DNA from: Echinarachnius parma
Taxonomy: Eukaryota > Echinodermata > Echinoidea > Clypeasteroida > Echinarachniidae
NCBI GenBank assembly: GCA_037951105.1
Contig: JBAMJV010005523.1
Span: 1-64,000, forward strand
DNA: 64,000 bases
Reading direction: 5' to 3'
This document shows, in pieces, positions 24,390-35,783 of the stretch. The translations under genes were made by a program, and so were the position numbers. Under the pieces are notes generated by a model that saw only the letters and a list, made by a program, of their open reading frames with translations, searched no databases and was not told the origin of the DNA. Within the stretch, counting starts at the first letter, position 1, and each line of letters starts with the position of its first letter.

Positions 24390-26030
24390 CCACACATTGG
24401 GCATCATGCTTGACAGGCTGGCTAAGGCTGACCCAAGGAAAGAAAAGAAAGGTAATACCTCTCACCACTGGCATATAATGTGGACAAACCTACTGCCGAT
24501 AGACCCGACAAGAGAACAGCTCTGGTTGCTAAAGAGCTCGCAAGGTATTGCAGCTCTCTCTGAAACTCGTTTGGCTGACAAGGAATACCTTACAGAACAT
24601 GGGGGTGGATACACTTTCTTCTGGTGTGGCCGGGGTAGCAATCAAGAGCGACTTGAAGCTGGAGCTGACTTTGCAGTTAAGAGCTATCTTGCTAGCAAAT
24701 TGATCTACTAACATGTATCGACAATTGCCTGATGACGATACAGAATGGGAGAAAGGCCACCCTGATAAGTGCTTATGCTCCGACAATGACCAACCCTGAT
24801 GATGTGAAAGACATGTCCTATGAAGAAATGGATACCTTCTTTAATTCAGTGGGCAGAAATGACAAGCAAATACTGTTCAGTGACTTTAATGTCAGAGTAA
24901 GTCATGATTCATCACTATGCCTATGGAAAGGTGTCACTGGAAGAATGGAGTGGGCACCCGCAACAACAATTGATTACTTCTTTTGCAGACCTGCGAAACA
25001 CATGCCTTAGAGATAACCAATGCCATCTTTTACCCATCACTCGTAACAAAACAACATATGCATCCTCGCTCACCTACACATTGAAACCTCATCGAAGACG
25101 GCATTGTCTGTAAAATGAGACGTGCAGGATGTCAGAGTAACCATTTATATGTGTGGTGCAGACTGTTGGACAGACCCCAGGCGCATCATATCTAAGATAA
25201 AGTTCCAAATTAGACCAAAGAGGCGCCCACAGGGAAAGAAGCATAACAATGTAAACACTGAAGAACCCTGATGTGGCTGGAAAACTCATCTCAGATCTAG
25301 GCGATCAGCTGGCAGACATTTTACACGTTGTTGACAACACTGAAACAAATTGTGAATGACTGTCCACCCGCAACGTCTACCAGCGTCTACCCGCAAGATG
25401 CAATGACTGGTTAGATGGGCATGAGGAAGAAATCCAAGCCCTGTTCACCGAAAATCATAGACGTAAACATCGTGCTCATCAAAATGATCCATCAGTAATA
25501 TGCTTCTAAAAAGGGGGCCTACACTAGTGCTCGTAAATACAGGCCAAACAGGACTCGTGGCTACATTCAAAGGCATATGAAATCCAGGGCTATACTGACA
25601 TAAACAACTCAAAACGGTTCTACGAGAACATCAACATGCACCCTCTATGGACCTCATTCGTCAGGGAGGTCTCGCCTTCTAAGTTATGATTGGTCAACTC
25701 CCATATCTGAGAAGCCGTATATACTGAAGAGATGGACTAAACACTTTGAAGCCATCCTCAATCGTCGGTCAGCAAACAATGATGAGGCAATTGACCAGAT
25801 TCCCCCGATTAAATCACACTGATCATGAATGTTTCACCGGACAATGTTGAAGTCAAGAAGCAACTAGTTAGCTCTCAAACGACACATCTCCTTGATCAGA
25901 TGCCGTTCCTGCTGACATCTACATAGATGGACGTCCTGTGCTTCTTGACAAACACACTTTGCTGCTACAATGGCTTGTTCCACAAGAACTCAGGGATGCA
26001 AGTATTATACACCAGTCCTCTAAAAAAGAA
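24390..26030 (+). pseudogene. Decayed LINE: endonuclease and start of reverse transcriptase
   Basis: Fragments in shifting frames read ALSETRLADKEYLTEHGGG and YTFFWCGRG (24550-24640), ISAYAPTMTNPDDVKD and LFSDFNVRV (24770-24900). They continue with CGADCWTDPRRIISKIKF and RPKRRPQGKKH (25155-25245), DWLDGHEEEIQALFTENHR (25397-25455), WTKHFEAILNRRSANNDEAI (25730-25795) and LQWLVPQELRDASIIH (25966-26012). These are typical of the apurinic endonuclease and the region just before the catalytic core of a non-LTR retrotransposon. The ETRL and DFN motifs are endonuclease landmarks. The RT core with YADD is missing. Clade not assigned. Confidence 0.8.
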
Positions 26031-26034
26031 CAGG

Positions 26035-26352
26035 ATATCGCCAACTATTGAGAGGGCGAATTACCAGGCTGCTGTCTGGAAGGCAGCTCTGACTGCAGCC
26101 CCAGAGATAACTGGCCATGAGGGAGAGGGATGGAAACTCCTTGACGGCAGACTGGTGGTTGACTGGACTAAAGAGGCTCCGGCTCCAAATGCCATTCTGG
26201 GATTGGTTGCCTGCAAATGTCGCACAAACTGTCAGACAGGGTGATGTGGGTGCCGTGCCAATGGACTCCGCTGCACAGATGCATGCGGTTGTTGTGACTG
26301 CCAGAACTGTGATACTGATGCAGATGAAGCCGACGAAGATAGTGACAATTAA
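26035..26352 (+). pseudogene. CXC-type cysteine-rich C-terminal remnant
   Basis: The frame reads TIERANYQAAVWKAALTAAP, GEGWKLLDGRLVVDWTKEAP, ACKCRTNCQTG, stop (TGA 26242), CGCRANGLRCTDACGCCDCQ and an acidic tail ending TAA at 26350. The NYQAA.WK, GW....L...W and CxCxxxCxxxxCxCxxxGLxCTxxC pattern resembles a transposon-associated C-terminal module with a tesmin/TSO1-like CXC cluster that I have seen recur in many animal genomes. The in-frame stop and absence of an N-terminus mark it as a remnant. Confidence 0.6.
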
Positions 26353-27399
26353 TATGTGTAACAGGGTGTAGATTTGGCTCTATTTAATCAACTCCTCGTG
26401 ATGATGGTATCATCGACAAGTGATGCTGTTCACGCAGTTTTTAGTCTAGACGGATTACTGAAAAAGAGCTCTTTATAAGAACCTAGAAGCATTTGGGGGT
26501 AAAAGTTGGGAATCAAGCTATTTTACATAATTTGGGGGTGCTGAATCCGATAAGCCCTGTTCGCAAGCATAATTTTGAGTTATTGACCATCTAATTTGCA
26601 TAAACAAAATGGCCGCCAAAATGAAACCTTTGTAAAACCTGTAAAACGTGTTTATTCAATTACTTTGCAACCGGGCGATCAAAATCTGCAAATTCACCGT
26701 CTAAAATTATGTTTTATATCAAAAGGAACATAAATAAGATAACGCTGATGTATTTAGTGGAAAAAAAATGCACAAATGTGCAAATTAGTGGCCGCCATGA
26801 CAGAAAAGTCGTACAAAATTGATTATTTGGGGGAAATTTAGGCCTACTGAATGTAACACTTATAATCACTGTCTTAACTCACTTTATGCGAATTAAATAA
26901 TTATCAATTGTATGATTTACTCATATAACATACACAAATATAATTAGCACATTCAAAATGGCCGCCAATTGACGCTATTTCCACCATTTTGAACTGATAA
27001 AAAAGTGTTTCAGCAACTAAGCGAACAAAACATATACAAATGCAATGTGCATATTCATTATTTCGATGAGAAGGGATGTCCATAAGACTGTTCTGATGAA
27101 TGACGTGACATGCATGACTTATAGATATGCAAATTAGTGGCCGCCATTACTGACAAATGGTACAAAATGGATCATATTTCGTAAGTAAGGCCTAATAACA
27201 ATGAATGCAATAAACAGTGACTTACTAAAAACCAAGTTTTTCATTATAATGATTGATCAAATCAGAACATGTATGAAATCATTAGTAGTATTATATACTC
27301 AAAAACACCTTTAATTTGCATAAACAAAATAGCAGAAAAATTACTCTACTTCGTCCTTACCTTAAATGTAAGGACAAAGTATTACGTTTATAAATGTGT

Positions 27400-27760
27400 T
27401 TCTCCAACTGCTCTCGAAAAGGACGCTCCATAAAGCCTCATTGGTTTCAACCATTTTTCATAGAATATTGGGCATATGAGGTTTTGTTCAAAAACTGATT
27501 AGCAAGAAAGACAATCAACAACAATTCAAAAACTTCTTATGAATTTGTTGAAAAGAGGAAGCATTTTTAGACATGTTTAACGGCTGGTTCAAAATTATCG
27601 AATACTTGTTGGACCCAACAATTGTTATACAAGGTTATGTTAATACAGTATATATTTCAGCCGTTTCTGAACCAATTTTGCCGTTTCAAATGTTATATTC
27701 GGTTGTTCATTAAGTCACAAAATATATTCGGTTTTTGAACCACAAGGTTTATTAATCATA
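27400..27760. repeat. Remnant of TTAA MITE core (family W)
   Basis: cctcattggtttcaaccatttttcat, gaagcatttttagacatg and gatatttcagccgtttctgaacc (broken here by insertions) are internal sequence of the family seen at 34774, 44022 and 53064. The ends are missing. Confidence 0.5.
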
Positions 27761-28145
27761 TTAAATATCGCGTGACTGCCTGTTACCAGTTTGGTGAAGT
27801 ATGTGATAAGTATGTTGACTGTTCGTGCTCAGTATCGGTCATTAATGCTAAGCACACACTCCAGAAAAGGACCTATATATGCAGATTTAGTTCAAAGTAC
27901 AAAGTATACTAAAATATGTAAAATCGTACTTGCATTATCATTATATATATATCAAACATAGTCCAAAGGTCCCTTTTGCTTTTAACTACAAGCTTAATTC
28001 TTTTCATTAAACATCGTGTTACTACCTGCCACCAATTTGGTGAAATCTCCAATAAATAAATTAACAGGATATGTGCAGATGTATTTCACTGATTTCAATC
28101 AATCAGAAATACCAGTTACCAGTTTAGTTAAATCCTAATATAAAC

Positions 28146-28604
28146 ACAACAAAAAAGTAACTTCCCCCCGAAGCAAAATGGCGTAACTTTTTAACAAATA
28201 GAGTTTGAGCAACATAACTTGGCAGGAATGTTTTTAAAATTATTGGCTAACGTCTCTGTGAAAATGAATTTGATCCGCCATGCCATGCATGAGTGAGAAA
28301 AATAACTCGGCAGGATTTTTCCTACATTTATTGACTAACTTATGTGTGAAAATTAAATTGGTCCGTCGAGTCATGGATGAGTGACCACACATCAAAGGCA
28401 AAATTTTCACTTTTTGACTTTTGAAAAGTGACATTTTTCCTTTAATGTGTGCTCACTCATGCATGGCAAGGCGGATCAAATTCATTTTCACAGAGACGTT
28501 AGGCAATAATTTTAGAAATATTCCTGCCAAGTTATGTTGCTCAAACCCTATTTGTTAAAAAGTTACGCCATTTTGCTTAGGGAGGAAGTATTTTTTTGTT
28601 GTTT
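28146..28604. mobile_element. Nested palindromic MITE with AAAAAGTAACTTC ends
   Basis: aaaaaagtaacttcccccc on the left and ggaggaagtatttttttg on the right bound arms of about 230 bp. These arms are close to perfect inverse copies (atggcgtaactttttaacaa, ctaacgtctctgtgaaaatg). The centre near 28410 has tgacttttgaaaagtgac. It shares terminal sequence with the element at 37707-38817 and with the first bases of the window. Confidence 0.75.
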
Positions 28605-29503
28605 TTATTTACCTTCGTATGAAATATCACGGACAGAAGAATATTCAATGTTCTTACACGTTTGAAGTGATTTGCTACTTAAAATACTACATAAAAGATA
28701 AACTCTCAAATGATTAAAACGTTAATTTTGTCACTAATGGCAGCCAATAATTTGCATATTCATAAGTCATCCATGTCATTAAATTCATCAGAATAATCTT
28801 TTTGACGTCCCTTATTGAAAACATACATCTGCGCATCGCTTCTTCGTATGTTTTACTCTAGCTTAGTTACCGAGTTATAATAAACACGTTTCTATCCGCT
28901 CAAATATATAGCGTCAATTGGAGGCCATTTTTAATATTGCAATTCTATTTGTATATAAGCAAAATATACTACTGGTGATTCAATGAAACGATCTCATTCA
29001 ATTATTTGACTCGCAGGAATGATTAAGACACTGATTATCAGTGTTATATTCAGTAGGCTTAAATTGCCCCAAAATAACTTGTTTTGTAAGACTTTTCTGT
29101 AGTGGCGGCTACTAATTTGCATATGTATGTGTCTTCGTGTACACTAAATACATCAGAGTTATCATATGCATGTTCCTTTTGATAGTAATCATCATTCTAG
29201 ACATTTAGTTTTGCTCGCCTGGTTGCAAAGTTATTGAACAAACTTGTTTTACAAGCTTAAAAAGGTGTCATTTTGGCGGCCAGTTTGTTTAGGCAAATTA
29301 GATGTTCAAAAACTTAATATTTCGCTTGGGAACAGGGCTAATCGGATTCAGCACCCCTAAATTATGTGAAATATCTTGGTTCCCAACTTTTACTCCCAAA
29401 TGCTCCTAACATGCACATTTTCCAGAAATCCCACTAGACTATTTCATAAGTAGCTGATTTCACTAAAGTTAAGCCTTATCAAACTGCAGTACCCCGTTAA
29501 TGG

Positions 29504-29903
29504 TTAAAGTGATCTAGTAACTTTGTTGACACACGTGCAAAAAAGGATGAGGGATTAATATACTTTGTACTGCAGTGATCTGATATATCCACAAAGTAAT
29601 GTGCGAACATTTCACGTTAATTGGATGTTTTTTTGTCTGTGATATGAGCATTAATCCAAAGTGATATCTATATACTAACTCAATTCACTTACTTTGTACA
29701 TGCATGACTGATTAAATTATCCCGTAGACAATTTCATATGTGAGCACTTCCATTGTAAATATCTTTTGAACGAAATGGAAATTAAAAAACCGAAACCTGT
29801 CTCGTGCTTTTATTTTTAATATGAAAATGATAAGGTATTATAGAACCACTAGAGTTTCAAATACGTTGTGAGGATTTCGACAATGTTAGTAAGTCCCTTT
29901 GAA
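29504..29903. mobile_element. TTAA MITE, family V copy 1
   Basis: TTAAAGTGATCTAGTAACTT at the left and tgttagtaagtccctttgaa at the right match the ends of the intact copies at 52139-52534 and 55623-56018. The right TTAA has decayed. Confidence 0.62.
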
Positions 29904-29904
29904 T

Positions 29905-31260
29905 TATGTATTTGTTATATATGCAATTGCAATTACTTTCTTTGTAATATTCTTTTTAAATACGATACAAATTTACAACTGGAGCTACTCAGTGAATTCA
30001 ATTATACACGTGAAATATGTTTTGCGTTTATATATTTAGCGTAATAGTTTTAATATCTAATTTGTCTTTATACAAAATATATATATATATATATATACAT
30101 GTATAAACGAAAGGCGAACTAATACATACAGCTTTGGTTTCTTCCTATATTTAAATAATGCAAAGAGTAATCATAAATGATTGAGAAGGAAGAATAATAG
30201 GCGTAGCTTAATAAGCATTGTTCCTCCCTTTAATCCTCCAAATGAAAAAAGGCACTGGTCGAAAAATTTGTCTCCGCCAATTAACTCTATATCTACATAT
30301 AGACAACATCTTTATATCTAGATATTACAAATCCCAAAAGCTTCCGGGGGCTCCGCCCCCTGGACCCCCAATAAGCTTCCCAATGTAGGTATCATATTAT
30401 GGGTTCCCTCAGAATGCTTGCAATATGTGTATCTATCAGGCTAAAGTTCATATTGGACAAAGCCCAGCTCAAAACATGATGTTTGCAATGTGCGCTTAAT
30501 AATCTTCCAATTTCTTAACAGCTGAATTAAAAGGCTTTGCCCCCCTCCCCCCCCCCCCCCCCCCCCCCCTCAGCCATAACAAAACCCGGGCACGCTGCTG
30601 GGTTATCGCTTCGCTCCCTCGCCAGAGATTAGTCCGGTGACTTATGTAATTTTGTGAAAATTTCATATACATTTTGGGAAACAAGCCTAAATCGACGTAT
30701 TTTCATATGGAGATTTCAAATTTGCTTGTTTACATTTTTTCATTTTAGCCCAAAAGTGAGATTTTAGCCAAAAACTAAACCGCTTCGAAGAGGCAGAAAC
30801 AATGCTCGTCTGACAACTTCCGGTCATGAAAGGTGGCATAAAATGACGCGGTGAGTACACTTTAATACATTTTATCAACTTGAAAACGCATAATATATGT
30901 TTAAGTCATATTATTTAACGGAACTGTTCAATTTCCGTAGGAAAGAAGCACGAAAAACACAAATAAAAACGTGCAGTAAATACAAGTAAATTACATTCAT
31001 TTGCCATCAGTCCCATACGTGACTTTACGTGTTAGCTAATTTTTACAAATCTCCCTTCGTGATAATACCCACGAAATGAAGGAAATACAACAACAGAACT
31101 TTAAAAATATGAATTAACTGCATGTACTGGATACTTTATATTTTATGTTGTACATAATGCTAAAATTAAGACAGTGCAGTCAATCATGTAAAACTAATAA
31201 GTTATAATTTATAAACGAAGCCATGAATTTGAAAATGAAATTGAAAACGATAGTCTTACT
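29905..31260. other. AT-rich DNA with a poly-C block
   Basis: It contains a (TA)n run at 30078-30096, the inverted gggggctccgccccc at 30345-30361 and a C-run at 30545-30569. A stretch at 30595-30625 reads gctgctgggttatcgcttcg. I see no gene. acttccggtc at 30817 followed by ATGACGCG|GTGAGT (30843-30856) could be a small first exon, but nothing supports it downstream. Confidence 0.35.
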
Positions 31261-31281
31261 CTTAGTCTTTGAGTTAGACAG

Positions 31282-31395
31282 TGTCGACCTAGATCGACAA
31301 ATATATATCACTTTCATGGCCTCTTTGACATTATGTATTGTATTTCTCTCTGTCGGCATTAAGTGGTAGATTTGTCGATCTATTGTCGACCTAGT
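31282..31395. repeat. Degenerate hairpin related to 31622-31740
   Basis: It shares cctagatcgacaaat, cactttcatggcctctttga and gtagatttgtcgat with the perfect palindrome 340 bp downstream, but the arms have diverged. Confidence 0.6.
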
Positions 31396-31621
31396 CCTAG
31401 CCAAATTTGAAATTAGGCTAGGACTAGGACCAGTCCCCTACTCCTGACTAGTCTAGACCGTAGACGTCTCTAGTTTTGTGTAGATTCTGTCAAGAAATTG
31501 TACAGCATACATTGTATACATGTAGATTGTATATAGATGGCAGATTCGAGGGTTGAAAAAATAAAAGACTAAATGAGTAAAGAGTGAGAGAGCCCTAGGG
31601 CTAGGCTAGCCTAACCTAGAT

Positions 31622-31740
31622 CGACAAATCTATCGCTTTCATGGCCTCTTTGACATTATTATTGTCAATTTTTACTGTCGGCGACAGTGAAAGTTGACAA
31701 TAATAATGTCAAAGAGGCCATGAAAGCGATAGATTTGTCG
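31622..31740. repeat. Near-perfect palindrome with 59-bp arms and no loop
   Basis: 31622-31680 and 31682-31740 are inverse copies: the outer 47 bp pair perfectly and the inner 12 bp have two mismatches around a single centre base. Flanks continue weakly (aacctagat / ctaagcctaacctag). Confidence 0.85.
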
Positions 31741-32526
31741 TTCTAAGCCTAACCTAGCCTAGTACTAGTACAGGCCGGCATAACCTTTAGAGAATGCCAG
31801 TGCGAAACACCAGCGCTTCGCCCTGGCGTTCTCTAGATCGAGCTAGAGTTAAGGCCGGCCTAGCCTAGTTGCTTCCTAGACCAGGTCCTCCCTAAGCTAT
31901 GGGCTATGTCACAGTAACTGGAGGTAAATCTGTAGAGCTAGAAAAATCTAGTCAATAACACTAACACTAACTAAAGCTTATTTATCAGAATCAATTATCT
32001 TTCAATTTTAATAATAAGTGCCAGCATAGACCCAAATGAGACTGTAAATATTTGTTTACTGTAGGCTAAATGAAATAGCATGCGATCTCATTTCATTTCC
32101 TAATAACGATTTAATTCTGAAATCCAACTTCAAGTTACTTGCAATTGTCTGGGTATGATCTACTGGAGATGTAGACTTATTCCTATTCAGGTTTATTTGT
32201 CAAATGAAAACAAGTACCAACGTCCAACACTTAAATGATAACAAAAATAAAAAGCCAATAAGCAAAATATCCACATATGTACGTGTTTGTTTGTATTACT
32301 GTAAATTCAATTTTCAGAAAACCACATCAACCATTTCAAAATATTTCAATTAAAGAACTAATCACTGATTGTCCCCTTTTAATATGTAGAGATGACAAAG
32401 TCAAATTATGTAAGTCCATTGTCATTGACACAAATAAACAGAACTCAAGTAAAGGATTTTGAGGGAGCAAGTGCCCCCTCCTACCTTCTCCCTTGCACTA
32501 CACTGCTATATCAGTTTTTAAACAGA

Positions 32527-32995
32527 TGCAAAGTTGATTAAATCTACATAGATATCATTTTGTCTTCCTGGTCACTTTGGGTCCCATTATACTTCCAAAA
32601 GGCTACCCATAACGGAAGTTGTCATCCAAATGCATGGCAAGGCATTCGTTTTTTTAATTATTTAATTGTGTTGATTTAGTTTGGAAAATACCTTTCCCTT
32701 ACTTGTTTGTTTTATTGTATCGGCTGCAGTGTACCGCTGGATACAAATTAAAATTATGGTCAACAAAATGTATTTATATGTGATGCAAAGTTCCTATACA
32801 TTATTTTGTCATCCAGGTCACTTTGGGTCCCATTGGACTTCCAAACGACTCACCATTCTGGAAGTTCATCACAAGGCATGGCTGGACATGTGATTGAGTA
32901 ACTATGATGGTAAGTGATAAGTAGGAAATTCCTCTGTAATGTTTTTAATGCCAAATTTACAAATAAATGTGACATTCAATTCAATTCAACATCTA
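32527..32995 (+). repeat. Duplicated segment ending in a LINE-like tail
   Basis: gatgcaaagtt...tttgtc.tcc.ggtcactttgggtcccat...acttccaaa occurs at 32527-32650 and again at 32780-32890. It is followed by aaataaatgtgacattcaattcaattcaac, the kind of (ATTCA)n tail left by non-LTR retrotransposons. No protein-coding remnant was recognised. Confidence 0.45.
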
Positions 32996-33239
32996 ACTTA
33001 AACATATTTACTGGCATTACTGCTCTTACATGGAGAATTTCTTTTTAGCAGTTTTGGGTTCAATGCTTTACATTCCTAGAATGCCCAAGTGTAATTCCCT
33101 AATCAATTGCCCAGACCTGGAGTGAACAAAGCCACAATTCAGAACCGGGCTTATTGAAAAGATTGATTGGATATGTAACCAATCTCATAATCTCATAATC
33201 TCATAATTATGGGAACCTGGTGGGTCCAAGGAATGACTG

Positions 33240-33565
33240 TAAAGTGTCAACTCCACGAAAATTGTTCTATAGCTTATGGTAAGAGAATAATACAATATGG
33301 TTAGATTTTTCAAATGCCCCTTTAGTATGATGATATCTATCATTCAGCTCAAGAGCGTTAATGAACGGTCATAAACCTCATAAGCGTCGTACAGTAATTT
33401 GTTGTAAAAGCTGACGCATATTTTCGCTTTTTTTAAACCAGGAAAGCGGTTTTCTTTTTTAATGAAACTTTCACACATCATTCGGACATATCTTACAATG
33501 ATTTAGGTACAGAATTGAAGTCTCAAATATAATTTTGGGCAATATCTGACACTTTACAGGTTCAC
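33240..33565. repeat. Decayed relative of TTAA MITE family X
   Basis: ttatggtaagagaataat, gatttttcaaatgcccctttagtatgatgata and aagtctcaaatataattttgg correspond to the order in 3690-4015. The ends are not clear. Confidence 0.45.
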
Positions 33566-33965
33566 CTTTAACTTTAGGGGAACCACCAACATAGGTATAT
33601 ATAAGTATATATAAATACAAACTTAATGCACACTATAAAGACCCTGATTTTTGATGAACTTTCAACTTCAAGTTCTGAATGCTACAGGTTGTACTTTTTA
33701 ACTATGCAGCCATTGAGTGGATTGCCAGTGAGCAATAATATCCAATAGCATGTTCTCCTCTCTTCTTCTATTAAAACATGTTAAACACACAATTCATGTA
33801 ACTATCATGAATTATCAATATTTTAAATTTTGTTTTATAACCTTTTCCTGGATGAATAGTACAAACAAAATAATATAACATTAACAACTTCTAGTCAATA
33901 TAATTGTCCTGTTTCTTTTATATTTGTTTTATTCCCTACTGCAGGATCATGACCTGGATGGATTG

Positions 33966-34195
33966 TGAATCACCATAGGCGTCAATTTATTCTCTCCAAT
34001 TTGGAAGGGGAAGGCGGGGGTACGTAGGGGACCCATATTTTGTAACCGAACGACACCTAAAGTCAACGAACATTGTGTGTACGTAGCACAATTGGCGAGC
34101 ACTTTGGCAAAAAACACCTGAGAATATGGTCTGTGTAGGACCATGATATGTAACCACTGCTGGGGCACAGGGGGGCAGAGCCCCTGTAAGGCTTC
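33966..34195. repeat. Possible hAT-like end with aggcgtcaat motif
   Basis: cataggcgtcaatttattc resembles the CA.GGGCGTCGAT end of the hAT-like family in this window, and ggggcagagcccctgt is a short inverted repeat. The other end and target duplication were not found. Confidence 0.3.
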
Positions 34196-34773
34196 TCTGA
34201 TTTTAATAGCTGCCTACAGGTATAAAATCAGTCAAGGGATAAACACAATTAGAATCTTATCCAGAAGTAAAGATGTTGTTCATAATTAGATTCCCAAAGT
34301 TAGCTAATAGTATCAGCTCTATTTCAGTGGGCATAGCGAAAACGTGTATGTACAGGGAATTGGGTCAGATGGCCTTTTTGCTAACCTTTTTATTATATTT
34401 ACTATAAATCCTATTCAAATTTACCTTTTGACAATTGAGAGCTTACAACTTTTTAAATCAGACATACATTTTGAAATAGCTATTAAAAAAAACTTTACTT
34501 AGACAGTTTTATCAGGTGATTATAGCCTTCAATATATTTTGGACTGTGTATGTTGAATTTAGAATATGAGCATGTAATATAAACCCTGGACGTTTTCTTT
34601 ACACTCATTTAATTAATTTTATTGAAGTAGGCTACTTACATTTTGATAAGCATTCAATATAACCCAACAAGTCTTTATTAATTAACTGTAATTTAATGTT
34701 GTGATTTACAGTTTACAGCCATTTGCTCTCCTGTGCATTATTATTGATTTGCTTGTAATTCTTACTCGATTAG

Positions 34774-35333
34774 TTAAAGGGATAATTGAGTTTTGGTAGA
34801 GAAGGCGCTACATACAATTGTTTTTTGTGAGATAATGAAAAACTGAGTGTAAAATTTGAAAGAGTATACTATTTTAATGACAGAATAAACTTTATTGATC
34901 AAAATCGGTTCAGAAACGGCTGAAATATCCATAAACAAAGCCATTTATTATAAATGTGGGGCCCCACACTTATTCGATAATTTTGAACCAGCCGTTACAA
35001 TTTTTAAAAATGCTTTCTCTTTTCAAAAAGTTACAAAATAGGTATTTAAATAGTTGTTGATTATCTCTCTATCTAATCACTATTTCAACAAAACATCACA
35101 TGCACAATATTTGATTCAAAATGATTCAAACCGATGAGTATTTAGAGAGCGCCCTCTTGAGTTTTAACGGCTCTTTTTGAATGATAACAGGATCTTTACT
35201 AAGGCATTTGTAATGTTGTATTCCTTCCGAGTTATAACTATTAGTTTGTGATGCAATGATGCAGGTTTTGGTTACTAAAATACAGTTTGACCAAAACTGT
35301 ACTCTCCTTACCAGAACTCAACTATCCCTTTAA
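34774..35333. mobile_element. TTAA MITE, family W copy 1 (complete)
   Basis: Ends TTAAAGGGATAATTGAGTTT and the inverse AACTCAACTATCCCTTTAA carry TTAA on both sides. The core has ttcagaaacggctgaaatatcc and gagcgccctcttgagttttaacgg, shared with 40962-41519, 44022-44561 and 53064-53482. Confidence 0.78.
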
Positions 35334-35339
35334 TCAATG

Positions 35340-35775
35340 TTTGCATTTGTTCGTTCATGGTTTATTTGTAACTTTGATAGAAACTACAAATTTTATATAA
35401 ACATTATGCTTTGAACGCTCTTACAATTAGTTTAATTAAAGTGAAGTTTACCCATGTATTATTATAATTTATATTTATATTTTTAATCATTGAATATAAC
35501 TTTAGTTACTTTACGTAAAGTTTGTTTGATAATGCGTATTTGATGGTTAATTTACACTGGGTTGATAATGTTGATAATGTTGTTATTCTTCATATTTTGA
35601 AATGCAATATTTAAATTGTGCCATTCAACAATTACTTGCATTCTTATTTATATTTTGTATTGGTATAATATTATGTATATTTTCTTTCAATTTGTATGAT
35701 ATTTGTAATGTTTTTTACCTTGTAAATTCACTTGTAATTTAGCATTTTGCCTACAAATAGTTGAATAAAAAAAAA
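35340..35775 (+). other. AT-rich DNA ending in AATAAA plus poly-A
   Basis: The stretch ends ttgaataaaaaaaaaattttaaaa at 35759-35783, like the 3' end of a retrotransposed or transcribed sequence. No coding remnant is readable upstream. Confidence 0.35.
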
Positions 35776-35783
35776 ATTTTAAA

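Larger units (their letters stand above)
26489..29406. mobile_element. 2.9-kb foldback element with 0.8-kb arms
   Basis: gcatttgggggtaaaag (26489) is complementary to cttttactcccaaatgc (29406). The arms stay complementary over about 800 bp: ccgataagccctgttcgc against gggaacagggctaatcgg, and several gcaaattagtggccgccat blocks face their inverse. Older substitutions and indels are common. The centre (27340-28615) holds MITE remnants and a second palindrome. No transposase frame is present. Confidence 0.72.
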
